A stretch of DNA of 64,000 nt from Echinometra lucunter. Its lineage: Eukaryota > Echinodermata > Echinoidea > Camarodonta > Echinometridae. Numbering within the stretch: position 1 is the first letter of the stretch; each line of letters begins with the position of its first letter. Where the stretch lies: assembly GCA_029962745.1 (NCBI GenBank), contig CM057169.1, positions 21,994,437 to 22,058,436 of the forward strand, written 5' to 3'. The position numbers were made by a program, and so were the translations under genes. Below the pieces are notes generated by a model that ran no database searches, had not been told where the DNA came from, and saw nothing but the letters and a program-made list of their open reading frames with translations. Below are positions 1 to 11,700 of this stretch, piece after piece.

Positions 1-51
1 TACTCTCTATAAACCCTTTGAATACTGATCCTAAGATAACTCGGGCTGGGG

Positions 52-595
52 CAGGGGTGGTCAACCGTTTTTAGCTCATGGGTCACAGCTGACAATTGAG
101 ATAACTTGGTGGGCCGCAGTCTTCTCCCCCTCCCCCCCCCCCCCCCCATATTATACATCCACTTGCAATTTTGCAATTATTGCAAAAACAAACAAACATC
201 AAAATCAGTTTTTATTCATAGTATCTTATATTTACAAACGTTACTGAGCGGGAATCAATGCAGAAGAAAATAAATAAATCAAATCAAATTAAATTAAATC
301 GAAATGACAGACTGAAATTAACGTGGCAAGTAATGGTCATTGACTGTCGTTTAATGTTATTAATGTCATGAGAGGGAATTAGAAGCTTTGTATAAATGGT
401 CTATACCACGTAACGAGTCAATTATATCGTCAGTGATGAAAACAAAATATGGAAAGAGGAGAAAACTGTGTGCCAATGTTTTACCCAATTCTTTCACTGA
501 CTACATGGGCCGCACTTCTTATGAGCTATTTTTGAAATTATTTTTTTCAATGTTCTGTGGGCCTTGCCCAAAGAGCCACAAGGTGGCCACCTCTG
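52..595. mobile_element. Non-autonomous hAT-like element with 8-bp target duplication
   Basis: The ends are imperfect inverted repeats: CAGGGGTGGTCAACC on the left and the complement of CAGAGGTGGCCACC on the right. They are flanked by ggctgggg (44-51) and ggctaggg (596-603), an 8-bp duplication with one mismatch. The GGGCCGCA words near both ends and the CAG terminus are typical of hAT elements. No transposase is encoded. The sequence around the insertion is a dispersed repeat whose uninterrupted copy is at about 4460-4510. Confidence 0.75.
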
Positions 596-784
596 GGCTA
601 GGGTCTATGGAAAGGGCATGTTATACTGATAGCACACCATATACCCAACAGGTTAATATCCTATGGAATAATTCTTCATTGATGTAGAATGTGGTGTATT
701 GTGTATTGAGTGTAACTGTGTAAGTGAGCCCTAAATATGGTGGATACAGACTGCAACACTTTACATCACAATTGACCTGATCTG

Positions 785-919
785 GGAGGCATTTCATGAA
801 GTGTCTTGTCAGTGATTTCTACTGACAAATTTGCTCTCAGCCAATCAGATGCAAGGATTTCAGTAGCTTATGACAGTTGTCGGTAAAAATCACTGACAAG
901 ACACTTCATGAAACACTCC
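785..919. mobile_element. Short palindromic element, copy 1
   Basis: The left half GGAGGCATTTCATGAAGTG is mirrored by CACTTCATGAAACACTCC at the right, with about 32 bp of inverted repeat. The centre contains caatcagatgcaagga and cagtagctta. The same organisation recurs at 8388-8527 and, diverged, at 14321-14470, so this is a multi-copy foldback family. Confidence 0.75.
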
Positions 920-2569
920 ATATGACCTTTATGAATGTTTTGAAATCAAAGGGACTGTATGGCAAATAAACATGTTTGTAATTGCTGAAAATAGGCCTAA
1001 TGATGCTCCTGGGACTGATATACATAATAACAGTAATACTGGAGGGCTCTTCTTTTGTATATATTGAATTATTGCCCTTAATAGAACCATATTTCCCTCA
1101 TTTTAAAATTGCCCTCGTTTAAAAGTGGGGGTAATATGATTCCACTGATGGCAGTATATCATGATATCCCCCTCAAGGCCATCCAGTATTATATAAATCA
1201 TACAAATATACATATGGAACATGATTAACACACATGATTACATAAAAGACAAACATAAACATTAACACAAGTGAATCATGAACGAAATTATGAAAAATTA
1301 CATACACCACGTTACGACAAATTATAAACACAACAGTATGAGAAAGTATATACATGAATTATGACAAAATATATACAAAAGATTAAAACAAAGTATAAAC
1401 AAAGTATATACAAAGTTTATAGACAACACAATGGCACATTGATTTTAAATGAAGTAAATGAATGGGGAAATGAATGATTTAATTTGTAAAAATGTATAAA
1501 TGTATGACATCATGATAACAACAGAAACAAAAAGAAAATATATACATATGTACAATGAACAACTACTATATCCTACCATTAACAGGGGCAAATTAAATAT
1601 TTTCTTATGACAGCCAAACATATATGTTCAGACATTTAGTTCGGTGCAGCTGTAATTCTTTTCATTAGAACTTACTAAATGATTACTTCATAATTTTCAA
1701 AGAATAGTTCAATCATTTTCCCTCGGTTTTAAGTGTAAAGGGAGGATCTAAATGTAAACACAAATACAATATTTTCAGCTACTACCATTGGTGACAGAAA
1801 AAAAAAATCTTATTAATTCTTTTTATACAGTAACAGAAAAAGACCCTACACTTAAATGAAAAATAACATGAATGACCTTGAAACTGTATGAAAAAGGCCC
1901 AAATTGTATAACCACATATACATAAATTTAAATATATCCGATATGTAATGCTAAAAAAGGAAGAAAATGATAAACAGCTGAAAGTTTCTACATGTTGACC
2001 AATATTACTGAGGCTTATGTAATGAGTTCTAGGTCATTTAAAGGCTTCTGCTTTATCCATTTTGTCCTAGGAAACATGTTTCATGCCTCTGTCAGATTGT
2101 GAATATCCATATCAAACAACTGTGGTACAGAACTGTACATACATAACTCTAACTCTGTTGGTAGAAAGTTTTAATCACATCAAATATGTTTTGTCTCTTT
2201 TCGGAATTACTCTAAATGCACATAAAACAGGGACTCTCAGTGAAACCTTCTTTATGATGTCATCATGCACAGAATATAATTTATCGGAAATTAATATTAT
2301 GATTACTAATTGAAAGTAGGGTCACAGAGTAAATGAAACATCACAGCTTATAAGAAGTATTTGATTTCATTAGAGATTGTTAACATCAAATATTATATAA
2401 ACCCCACTACAGAGAAAAGAAGATGAAACTAAAACAAGTGGAATGCAGTTACTGTGTCTCATTTATGCCTGCACCTATATTCATTTAACTTCATGGCTCA
2501 ATCTATTCTTGAATTATTCTTATAAACAGAATATAAAAAAAACCTATATCTACATCTTAACTGATATCT

Positions 2570-3190
2570 TTGACCTCTGACCTTTGACCCAACTACCCAA
2601 AAGCCTGATCACTTTGCCTCCTTGTAGTCATGCATACAAATAGTTGAAATATAATGATAACAAAACTCACAATTTTTTTCTTTCATGCTTATTGGCCTAC
2701 TAAACCCCAAATCTAATCAATTTGACTCATTGTGGTGATAGATACTAGCACCAAGTTTGAAGTTCATACCTCAAATGGTTCTTGACATATTATATTAAAA
2801 AGGCTTACACCTTGAATTTCAGAAATGGATCTCTGTGACCTTAGACCTTTGACCTACAAACCCCAAAATCTACTCAGATTGTCTTTCTACACATAGGGAG
2901 GGACATACTAGCACTAAGTGTGAAGTTCATACTTCAAAGGGTTCTTGAGATATCACGATAACAATGATAAAACCTGAATTGATTTTGGAAGTGACCTCTG
3001 TGACCTTTGACCTAAGTACCCGAAAATCCAATCAGATCATCTTGCTATACTTCTGCATACTAGCACCAAAATTGAAGTTAGTAGAAATACCTAAACTAGT
3101 TCTTGAGATACATGATTCACATCAAAGAAAAAGAAGGTCTGACAGACAGACATCCCTGAAACATGTCTCCAGTGGGCTGAGGCATTAAAA
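2570..3190. repeat. Diverged tandem repeats of about 155 bp
   Basis: A unit carrying tgacctttgacct, then a ccccaaaatc-like word, then actagcac and tgaagttcatac recurs. The tgaagtt anchors are near 2758, 2921 and 3073, and an earlier degraded unit starts near 2570. The array ends in gacagacagacatccctg. The tandem TGACCT half-sites resemble nuclear-receptor direct repeats, but that may only be a property of the repeat. Confidence 0.6.
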
Positions 3191-3464
3191 ATGCAACAAT
3201 GTTTTGGCATGTTAGGCACCTCACTCTTTTCAACACTATCTGTTGAAATTGGTATGGCAAATACTTAGAATTCCCGACATTCCAGAATTGTTGATCCAGA
3301 CCCCCCCTAACCCACTTCAAAATGATTTGATGATACCCCTGACGCGGTTTGGTTCATGAAGATAGGTGTTGAAAAAAGGTAGAGCATTGCAGGTTTCCAC
3401 TCATCATTTAGATGACAGGATGAAGACCATGCAGGACTAAACACAGAGAAATGAATGGAGAAGG

Positions 3465-3530
3465 ATGATGGTGGTGGTGGAAGTGGTGGTGGTGGTTGTA
3501 GTGGAAGTGGTGATGGTGGTGGTGATATAG
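3465..3530. repeat. GGT-rich microsatellite
   Basis: An imperfect run of ggtggtggaagtggt-type triplets lies immediately beside the donor of exon 10. Confidence 0.8.
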
Positions 3531-3539
3531 AGGGGTTAC

Positions 3540-3644
3540 CTTGTCTCCAACATCCCCCTTAGGTCCTTGGACGGATGTCCCGTTTCCTGCGAATGGCTGA
3601 CTTGGACAAGCTTCACCTGGTAATCCCGGCGGACCTACGCTACC
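3540..3644 (-). CDS. COL4A: Chain A exon 10: helix with second Cys-containing interruption
   Basis: One hundred and five nucleotides (35 codons) between acceptor TGCTAG and donor GTAACC. It reads GSVGPPGLPG, then the non-helical stretch EACPSQPFAGNGTSVQ, then GPKGDVGDK. It contains one cysteine and an NGT sequon. It is the last exon of this gene seen in the window. Confidence 0.9.
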
Positions 3645-3791
3645 CTAGCAATCATTGAAGAAATAAATTGTGCAACATCAAAAAATGACATGCAAGATAT
3701 CTTTTTTGTGCTCATTCATCCATTGGGCAACCCAATTCATTTCAAGCTCACACAAATCTAGGCATTTGGCTTATGCAAACTGCAGCAGTAC

Positions 3792-3890
3792 CTGCTCGCC
3801 ACGAGGGCCAGGAATCCAAATAACAGATTCACCAGGTGTACCAGTACCGGTACATGGGGTACCCGGAGGGCCTTGAACACCTGGAAGACC
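3792..3890 (-). CDS. COL4A: Chain A exon 9: helix with Cys- and Trp-containing interruption
   Basis: Ninety-nine nucleotides (33 codons) between acceptor CACACAG and donor GTACTG. Regular triplets GLPGVQGPPG lead into GTPCTGTGTPG and then GESVIWIPGPRGEQ, a long imperfect stretch with one cysteine and one tryptophan. The next intron is only 147 bp. The cysteine here and the one in exon 10 lie 33 residues apart and could pair. Confidence 0.9.
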
Positions 3891-4454
3891 CTGTGTAGGA
3901 AAGCAAACTGTGTCATTCACACCTGCTGGATTCTTCATCCTGCTGTAAGTAAATCACATCTCCAAGAAGTGTGCATACAGTTAAAAAAAAGTTATCACTT
4001 TGGACTTGGTAGGTAAATTTAAGGGGATGAAATCAATCATGCATGTGTAAACATCATCGTTTATTCAATTATGATGTCGAACTAATTAGGGGAGGGGTGC
4101 AATAACCCAAAGCTTGGTCGAAAGGTATGCTGTGACAACCATGATCCTCTATACAGTATATACTGCAGGAAAGGTTTTGTTACTTCTTTTCATTGGTTGG
4201 TAGAGTTTGGAAAGTTTTCAAAGAGTAAAATCCTTGTGCAAGCACAAGTAAGATGAGAAGAAGGGGTAATTCATGTTTGTGACAGGAACTTGATTCCCTA
4301 CTGTGCCACCCTGTCACCAGTGTTTTACAATGCTTTGCATCATTGTACTAGTGAAGAAAACTATGAGAGTAAAAATTACTATTAAGGTGACTGATTCTGT
4401 TTTACGAGAGGAAAATCAGCCAGTGTTGATACAAACACAGTTTAATACCAGTTG

Positions 4455-4515
4455 AATACCAAGCCAGAGATAACTCAGGCTGGGGTCTATGGAAAATGAA
4501 TGCTATACTATTATT
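4455..4515. repeat. Uninterrupted copy of the dispersed repeat hit by the hAT-like element
   Basis: The words gataactcaggctggggtc and tatggaaa match the two flanks of the element at 52-595 once the element and one target duplication are removed. A third, more diverged copy is near 10585-10675 (aaatcaggctagggtctacc, then ttatactg and aacaggttaa). Confidence 0.6.
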
Positions 4516-4919
4516 ACCATTATCATTATTAAGTATTTGGCATGACCTGGGCCTGGGAGGGGAAAAGCAAATTTAATCACTGTGACCCTCAGGGTCTTTC
4601 CTCCAAAAAGATACCAAAATCTAATCCCTCCAATTTCAAAATGGGATTAAGTGACACAGGTACACAAGGGTCGAAAAGAAATAAGACAGATGAATATTTC
4701 AAACTGAATATCTAAGCTTGAGGGGCTTCCATATATGGCACCTGAGCCCTGTAAAACAAAAGTTTCCAATCAATTGCAAGTCTGAAACAACCATTCTGAT
4801 TGCTTAATGCTCAGCCTTTCGAGCAAGACGAGCATGCAGGAGTAATTTTGAATGGTCATTGCCATTTTGCAATAGATCGCAACCTTTGTGTTACAGGCCC
4901 TTGGAGTGGGATGGGGCCT

Positions 4920-5005
4920 CAGGTAAGGAGGGGCAGGAGGAGGGGCAGGAGGAGAGGAAAGGAGGAGAGGAAAGGAGGGGAAAGGAGGAGGGGAAAGGGG
5001 TGGAG
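4920..5005 (+). repeat. Polypurine AGG/GGA tract
   Basis: About 85 bp are almost purely A and G on the plus strand, with units such as ggaggaggggcag and ggaaaggaggag. Open frames across it on both strands are low-complexity artefacts. Confidence 0.8.
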
Positions 5006-5641
5006 CAGCCTCCCTGTTAAGCAACATTACCTGGGTTCACTTAAAGACATTGCAAGTATTTCGATCCTCCTTGAAGAAGAATATAGTTTGTTAATCACCA
5101 AGTAATTACAATTTGTTTTATGCAGAAGAGAAAGAATTCATTTATTAAGTAATCATAAGTCTGCATTGTAAATAAAATACTTGTCACTTCAGCTAATTAG
5201 AAATTTAATGATAAACTTTATTGAATTAAATTCCTCTTTCATTCACTAAAATACTATAATTCCCAAACTAGTTCATGAAACGTTTTTGTCATTGATTGGT
5301 CCCACTTTACAATTCCTGTATCCATAAATTCATGTAATTTAACCTAGTTTTACCCATAATTATTAATTCAACAAAATGCAAATTCTCCCAGTAAGAGCCA
5401 GTTTCATTTCTTTTTTGGTACACAGTAAAAATCATTAGACTGTTTATGTCTTCTTAGAATTAGAGATGAACACTTTCAGTATCAAGAACATCATGTTTTA
5501 CATAAAAAAATAAATGGAATAATAACTTCAAAGTAAGACAGACTGGAGAATTCATTGATCACTTATCAGAGTGAGGTACAACACCAGTGTTTCTCTAGAG
5601 CTACTTCTTCATTTTTAGCACTTTAACTTTTTACCAGTTAA

Positions 5642-6049
5642 CCCATTCGTGACAGGAATTATTTAAAGCCTAATTTGATCAGCTTTTAATCTTCAAATTG
5701 GCAACACCAACATTCTTCTTTTATTGCTACATTTTTCTTATAAACATCATGTATCTGAAATAAATATAAATTGACAGAATGTATGCTGAGAAGTCATAAA
5801 GTTGCCAATTTGCAGGGAAAAACGGTAATTTTAACATTTTCATCGCATTGCCAATTTAAAGATTTTAATGCTTATTTTCCTTTAAAAAATTTTCAGCATC
5901 AAACAACAAATAATAATGCAACGAAAATGGGCACCCTAAGTGTAGATTTTTTTGCTCTTTATGCTCATGTATTTAGTATGATTTTTAGGGCTCTGCATCA
6001 AAAGTTATTAGACCAAACCACATAATGTGGACCTTCTGTCACGAATGGG
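5642..6049. mobile_element. piggyBac-like non-autonomous element (TTAA flanks)
   Basis: The element begins CCCATTCGTGACAG and ends CTGTCACGAATGGG, a perfect 14-bp inverted terminal repeat, and is flanked on each side by TTAA (5638-5641 and 6050-6053). TTAA target sites together with termini beginning CCC are the hallmark of the piggyBac superfamily. The 408-bp interior has no transposase. Confidence 0.8.
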
Positions 6050-6445
6050 TTAATTGTATTTTCCTTCATTAGCCATTTATGCCAACTTAAAAGTGAAAAC
6101 ACATACTATATTTGTTACAATTATGCACATTGCTTTCTCACTTGTCTTTTATCATATACTTGTAATTTTATATCTACGTTTGGTTATCTCACTCGCTTTT
6201 AAATTATTTTGCTTAAGTATTTCATTTACTAGGACATCTATATTGCTATTAGTATTTGCATGTGCTTTTTGTCTATTCTTTTTTGTATGTTTTACCTTGT
6301 ATTATCACAGGACAACAATGTAAAACAGCTTTTGCTGATTGTTTTTTTTATCCTGTTTAAATATATTATTAAAAAAAAACAAATAAATAAATAAAAAGGC
6401 AACTGCTAGAGCATGAATCAGCAGTCTCCCAGAATGCATGGTTAC

Positions 6446-6523
6446 CTTTTCTCCTTTGGAAACTATGTATGTGGCTCCGGGCTGACCAGGTTGACCTTTC
6501 AATCCTCTGTCTCCTTTTGAACC
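6446..6523 (-). CDS. COL4A: Chain A exon 8: triple helix with interruption
   Basis: Twenty-six codons from GSKGDRGLKG to SKGEK lie between acceptor AATTCAG and donor GTAACC. The stretch GATYIVSKG breaks the triplet pattern with aromatic and hydrophobic residues, as seen in type IV helices. The donor GTAACC is weaker than the others in this gene. Confidence 0.91.
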
Positions 6524-6999
6524 CTGAATTATGGTAAATAATGAAAAGATCACTCATAGTTAACTTACTGGCTACTGGAACCGGGAGTCCCATAGTCTAT
6601 GGGATTTTTTTTTTCAATAAATGAAATTTATGGAACTTCCTCACGCTCCCTTTAACAGCAACATCAAATGACACTAATTCTATGATTATTATAGGATAGG
6701 TTTTATAACAGTTCCAAGATGAAAAATAGGTATTATCAAAAAAAGGGAGTGGTAGGTAGCTTTGACAATGCTGGTATACGAATGACCATTCATAACTTTA
6801 AATCACGCCCAGTACACATCATGGAAACATCACATGGAATACTCATCCACTCAATAATCCCATTACATGGATAAATATGGCACATCTGGCGTATCAGTTT
6901 CGAGGAATGTTTGGAATCTGATGCAATCATGAGCAGGTCACAGCTACTTTTCTCTCTAATGTCCTCTTAAACTCTAAAATGCTCATCCGAGTTGCCTAT

Positions 7000-7320
7000 A
7001 TTTCTCTCTCATGCCTCTCTTCTCCTTCTCTCTCTATTTTTTTCTTTTCATGTTCTCTCCCCTTTTATCTCTCTTTTTTTCACTTCAGTTCCATCACTGC
7101 TCTTTTCACACCTAGCTTGCATCAATTCTGTTTTCCTCTCCCTCTCTCACCTCTTCTTCTTCTTCTCTCTTTTGTCTCTTTCTTTTTCTCTCTGCCTCAA
7201 CTCTTCCTTCCTTCCCCATCTTATTTTCACCTTTGCCCTCTTTTTTTTTTTCCTCTATCTCTTTCCATCACATCTCAACACTCTCCATTTTCCTATACCC
7301 TTTTCCCTTCCCCTGAATAA
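7000..7320 (+). repeat. Long polypyrimidine tract next to exon 7
   Basis: About 320 bp on the plus strand are dominated by C and T (ctctct, cttcttctt, ttttt). In the collagen transcript this is a GA-rich stretch beginning some 20 bp after the exon 7 donor. Confidence 0.8.
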
Positions 7321-7340
7321 TAGACAGAGGTTTTACTTAC

Positions 7341-7403
7341 TAAATCCCCAGGATCGCCAGGGATTCCTCTAGGTCCAGTTGGTCCTGTAACACCTGGGTT
7401 TCC
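7341..7403 (-). CDS. COL4A: Chain A exon 7: triple helix
   Basis: Sixty-three nucleotides give 21 codons of regular Gly-X-Y from GNPGVTG to GDPGDL, between acceptor ATCTAG and donor GTAAGT. In transcription order the exon is followed almost at once by a roughly 320-bp purine-rich stretch on the transcribed-sense strand (plus-strand polypyrimidine, 7000-7320). Confidence 0.92.
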
Positions 7404-7547
7404 CTAGATTAAAAGAGATAAAAACAGAGTTTAAAAATGGAATACAGGGAATAACAAAGACCTTAATTTTTCTTTCTAAATGATAATGCAAAAAAACAGT
7501 AATAAATCAAAAATTTATGGAAAATTCTTACAAAAACAGTTCATAAA

Positions 7548-7889
7548 CATCAAATTTTTACAAACCGGCAAATCAGTGCATGGTGCGCAGAAACGTGAAC
7601 TGGAGGAAAACACATTTATAGATTTAGCTGTTCTTCCATAATTTTAATTCTTGAATAATTGAATCATGAATTTGCTTTTTTTGCATAATTTCATGTATCG
7701 ATATATATGTTAAATGAAAGCTTAGCCTAGAAGTTTATATTTCAGAGAGGTGTATATTACCATGTACATTAATACGAAATAAGGAATCACTGGCCATTCA
7801 AACACAATTTGACTGTTTGTAATAAGATTTTCTCCAACGTCCATTTCTGCGCACGTGCGCAGATTTGCCGGTTCGTAAAAATGACGATG
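7548..7889. mobile_element. Inverted-repeat element with 16-bp perfect palindrome
   Basis: The left end (ATTTTTACAAACCGGCAAAT, then gcgcagaaacgtg) is mirrored at the right (ATTTGCCGGTTCGTAAAAAT). The right arm holds CTGCGCACGTGCGCAG at 7847-7862, a perfect palindrome containing a CACGTG E-box. It lies in intron 6 and has no coding capacity. Confidence 0.7.
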
Positions 7890-8387
7890 AAACTGCCGTG
7901 CTAGCCCACTTTCCAAAATTGAGATGTGAACAGAAAGTTGGCTCAGCTTAGTCCCATACTATAGGTTTTTTGAGGTGTGAATTAATGTGGGGACAGGAAT
8001 AAAGACCCTCTGCTGGTATTAATCCTTTGCCAATGGGAACTTGGTTATTTCTCCATTAAGCCTAAGGAATATGGGATTTTAGTAGCAAATTGGTTAAGAC
8101 CTTCTACAGGTATCAAGGCACTGTTTCTTAATAAGTTTTTACACGGTAGTGGGAATGAGGGAAAAACTTGTCACTGTAAAATTACTTCCTCATTTTCATT
8201 TTACAGCCAAATGAATTTTGTGCATTCACTTTGTTGCATAATTAATGTCATACAGGACTTGAGGGTTAACATGTGGCATTTCATAAATCAGTAAACTAAG
8301 GCCACTTATCAAAAGTCTCGTCCTCTCCGCGACCATTTTTTTACATCGGTTTTCCTGATCCCCTGTTGTTTTGTCTACAGAGAAACA

Positions 8388-8527
8388 GGGGAGCATTTCA
8401 TGAAGAGTTTTGTCGGTGATTTTCACTGACTAATTTGCTGTCAGCCAATCAGATGCAAGGATTTTCAGTAGCTTGCAACATTTATCAGTGATTTTTCACC
8501 GACAGAACTCTTTATGAAACACTCCCC
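8388..8527. mobile_element. Short palindromic element, copy 2
   Basis: It starts GGGGAGCATTTCATGAAGAG and ends with the complementary CTCTTTATGAAACACTCCCC. It shares the centre caatcagatgcaagga with copy 1. It lies in chain A intron 5, just upstream of exon 6. Confidence 0.75.
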
Positions 8528-8651
8528 TGGAGGATCGGAGGGGAAAAGACGATAAAGGCTGTGTGCCAAATTGGCTCTTACTTGTGATAAGATGCCTAAA
8601 TACTACCCTGTCAAACTGCTTTCAAGGATTTGGAGCATAGTTAATACTTAC

Positions 8652-8729
8652 CTGGTATCCCTCTCTACCGGGTCTACCAGGTTCTCCTTTGATTCCTTTC
8701 ACTCCAATGGTAGTCTGACCAGGTGGTCC
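8652..8729 (-). CDS. COL4A: Chain A exon 6: triple helix with short interruption
   Basis: Twenty-six codons between a TTTATAG acceptor and GTAAGT donor. The reading begins GPPGQTTIGV, an interruption where four residues separate glycines, then continues with GIKGEPGRPGREGYQ. Such short breaks are characteristic of type IV rather than fibrillar collagen. Confidence 0.92.
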
Positions 8730-11700
8730 CTATAAAAAGCAAAAGAGAAGAACTATTAAGAAATTCAGTAAACCATGGGTATTTAACATAAAATCATAAT
8801 TACAATTCATATTTAGAATACTATGGCATCAAGCCTCTTCCAACGTAACAATCACTGATGCGCAACACTGCAAGGCTCCACAATGACAGGTGCAAGGGTA
8901 CACCGGCCCCCTTATTCCAACTCCACATTTCTAAATTTCCATCAGAGGACTCATTCATATAGACTCTTAATATTTCAATCTGAATCTTGTGTAAAAACTG
9001 GGGTGGAACTCTACAGACTTTTGCCATTCTTTGCAGCCATCACTTACAACAAAGCACATTTGCCTACCACCTGGCTATGTCAGTGTCATCGAAAGTAAGC
9101 AAATTTCAGTTTATGTGTTACCTGTAAAATAAGTTCAGAAACGTTTGCATTGGTCCATGCTGAATGGACAGCACAGAACACCTGAGCTGCATCATGCTGG
9201 TGCACAAGGGCATTAATGTTGCCCATTCCTCACACAAACACACCAAAATCCTTTTAAATCATACAATCATATTTCATTCAACTTCAGGGTTGCACAGATA
9301 TGAACGCATGTACATGTTTACATTTACAGATACATAGATGAGAAATCTGCATTATAAACTTTTGCAATAAAACTTAAGTCTTCTTCATAGGTGTTCTCGA
9401 TCATCGAGCACTTTGCTGATGATGTCAGACTATATGACACATGACATGACAGTGATATTGCAAAGCTTCTTCCCAGTCATAACAGCCATAAAGACAAAGC
9501 CTCTACTACCACCCAGACTCTTCCGTCAACATTAATAATGACACTTTTCCAGAAGTATAAAAACACAATGATCTTGGGCTCTTTCCTGCTTTTCAAGTTA
9601 ATTGTTTCCTGCATGATATGATAATAAAAAAGGGACTGGAGGACAATTAATTGTGTACCATCACCGCAGGTGGAAGATTAAGTGGATATACTTCCTTCTC
9701 TTCATGATTCATTACACTCATTTAATGATTAAGTTCTTGTTAGTTACATTTTCTCTCTCCAAAAGGATTAGAAAAACCTTTTTCCTTACTTCTGTATGGT
9801 CCTTTATTTTTTAAAACCCTGACCCTCTATTCTTCTCTTTTCATTGTAAATCGTTAGGACAGAAATACTCAAATACTCAAATTCTCTAAATACAATTTCA
9901 TAAACCTGTTGAACTATTCAATTTTTCGTTGACAACCAATCAAAAGTAGCTATTTATTGCATCTAACTCTTACTGTAATTTTTTTAGAAAATCTCTTTTT
10001 CAATAATTGCAAGGAACATTACATGTACATTATTCATTTACAGTTACTGTAATGTACTGTAATTAAAATCTAGATGGTCTCTTTGAGCACAAAAGAATGA
10101 TGCAAGCAAGCAAGACCAACCCAATAAGATTTGCTTCAATCCCTGTTTCTGGGATTTTTGCTGGAAACCAAATTCTATCAAGAGAACAATTTTTGGCACC
10201 AAATATATTCCCCTTCTGAGCATCATCCAATTTGCTAGCAGATTTACATCCATCTAGTAGGTCAATTACAGCTAACCCTGACTGAAACCAAACATCAAAA
10301 TGTCAACACAATTCACTTTTGAAGACCCCCTTTCTTGAGAACAACTGCTTGAAATAAATGTATTTTGAACTCTGAAAGTTCATTTATATTTACTGTTGTG
10401 GCAAAAAAGGTAACTATACTTTCTAGTTATTTACATGTAATGTATTTTTTAAACTTATAGTATCACTCAGTGGGATCTGCTAGATTCGGGAAGGTGCAAG
10501 GCAGCTCAAATATAGAAGAATAAACCATAGGTCTGTCTCAACACTGGATAGTCCCAGGTTCAAACAAAAGTTAACCTGCTGAACATACTAGCCGAAGATA
10601 AATCAGGCTAGGGTCTACCAATAAGGCAAATATGTGTTATACTGAAATCAAATTATGCTCATAACAGGTTAACATACTTGTACCCTTTGCTAAAGCAATA
10701 GTCATATACAAGGTAAATCTGGTAGCCTAGAAGGTATTGGCCCCACCCACTGCACCTGCCTTTGTTCCTTTTTTGTCAAGATTTTGGTAGGACTTAAAAT
10801 CACTAATCGCACACTTTGAAAATACACCAGGCAACTACTCTACTTGTGAAATAAGGTCTGTTTATAACTAACATGAAATATGCAATGATGAGGAGTTATG
10901 ATTATACGGGATCCTCTTACTAGCTATTTCATTCAGAATTTTTTATAAAAATGTCATCTTGTGTTACAAGGAAATGTTACAAATTACTAGCAAAAAAGGC
11001 TTTTTTTCTATGAGAAAAAGATGAAAGATTCATCTTACATTGCATCCATACGCTGTCTGTGATGTCTTCGAAGGTGACAGCTCTAAAGTGTACAAATCAC
11101 CATTAAAAATAATTTGTAATACAACTAGTATGTGTGAAATCACCCTCCCCCTCTAAAAAAAAACCAACTTTACGAAGTATTCTAGGGTTATCTGTTCAGT
11201 AGTCTGAGAGAAATACAGGATAACATAGATCACATGATTATTGGGTTTTCAGAATTAAATGATTGTTCGATTCCGTAAAAGCCCTTATTCATGTCCACAT
11301 GTCAACGTACATTGACTAGTCGACCTTACCAGTCAATTCTGTGTTTAATTGAGAGTATATATTTAAACTTGCAATATATGTTTATAGTATAATGACAATA
11401 AATCCCTAATATCCTGACCAAAATGTTTTTGGTAATTAGTACACTTTGACAGAGTTTGAAAAACCTTTTCTTTCTACCAGTTTGCTGATCTACCAGTAAT
11501 AATGCAAGGGGGAGCTATGTACCCCTCTCTTCCATGATGTGGTAAGGCACCGTGAAGAGATCTACAATGATCGTTTGTGAGGGGGTGAGTGGAGGGGAAT
11601 CAAGGTTGTTTATCAAGGTCCTCTGTGTGACCCTAGCATTGGAGTAGAGTAACAGGTTGACAAGATCAAACTTTACCCATACAAATGATGCTTTGTTCAG

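Larger units (their letters stand above)
1..3539 (-). other. Chain A intron 10, 5' part (no further exon seen)
   Basis: Downstream of exon 10 I find no Gly-X-Y reading on the minus strand. The stretch holds a hAT-like element (52-595), a short palindromic element (785-919), an AT-rich unremarkable part (about 920-2560), diverged repeats of about 155 bp (2570-3190) and a GGT-rich microsatellite (3465-3530). Confidence 0.6.
3891..6445 (-). other. Chain A intron 8
   Basis: This 2.55 kb intron holds the uninterrupted repeat copy (4455-4515), an AGG-rich polypurine tract (4920-5005) and a piggyBac-like element (5642-6049). No coding sequence was recognised elsewhere in it. Confidence 0.7.
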
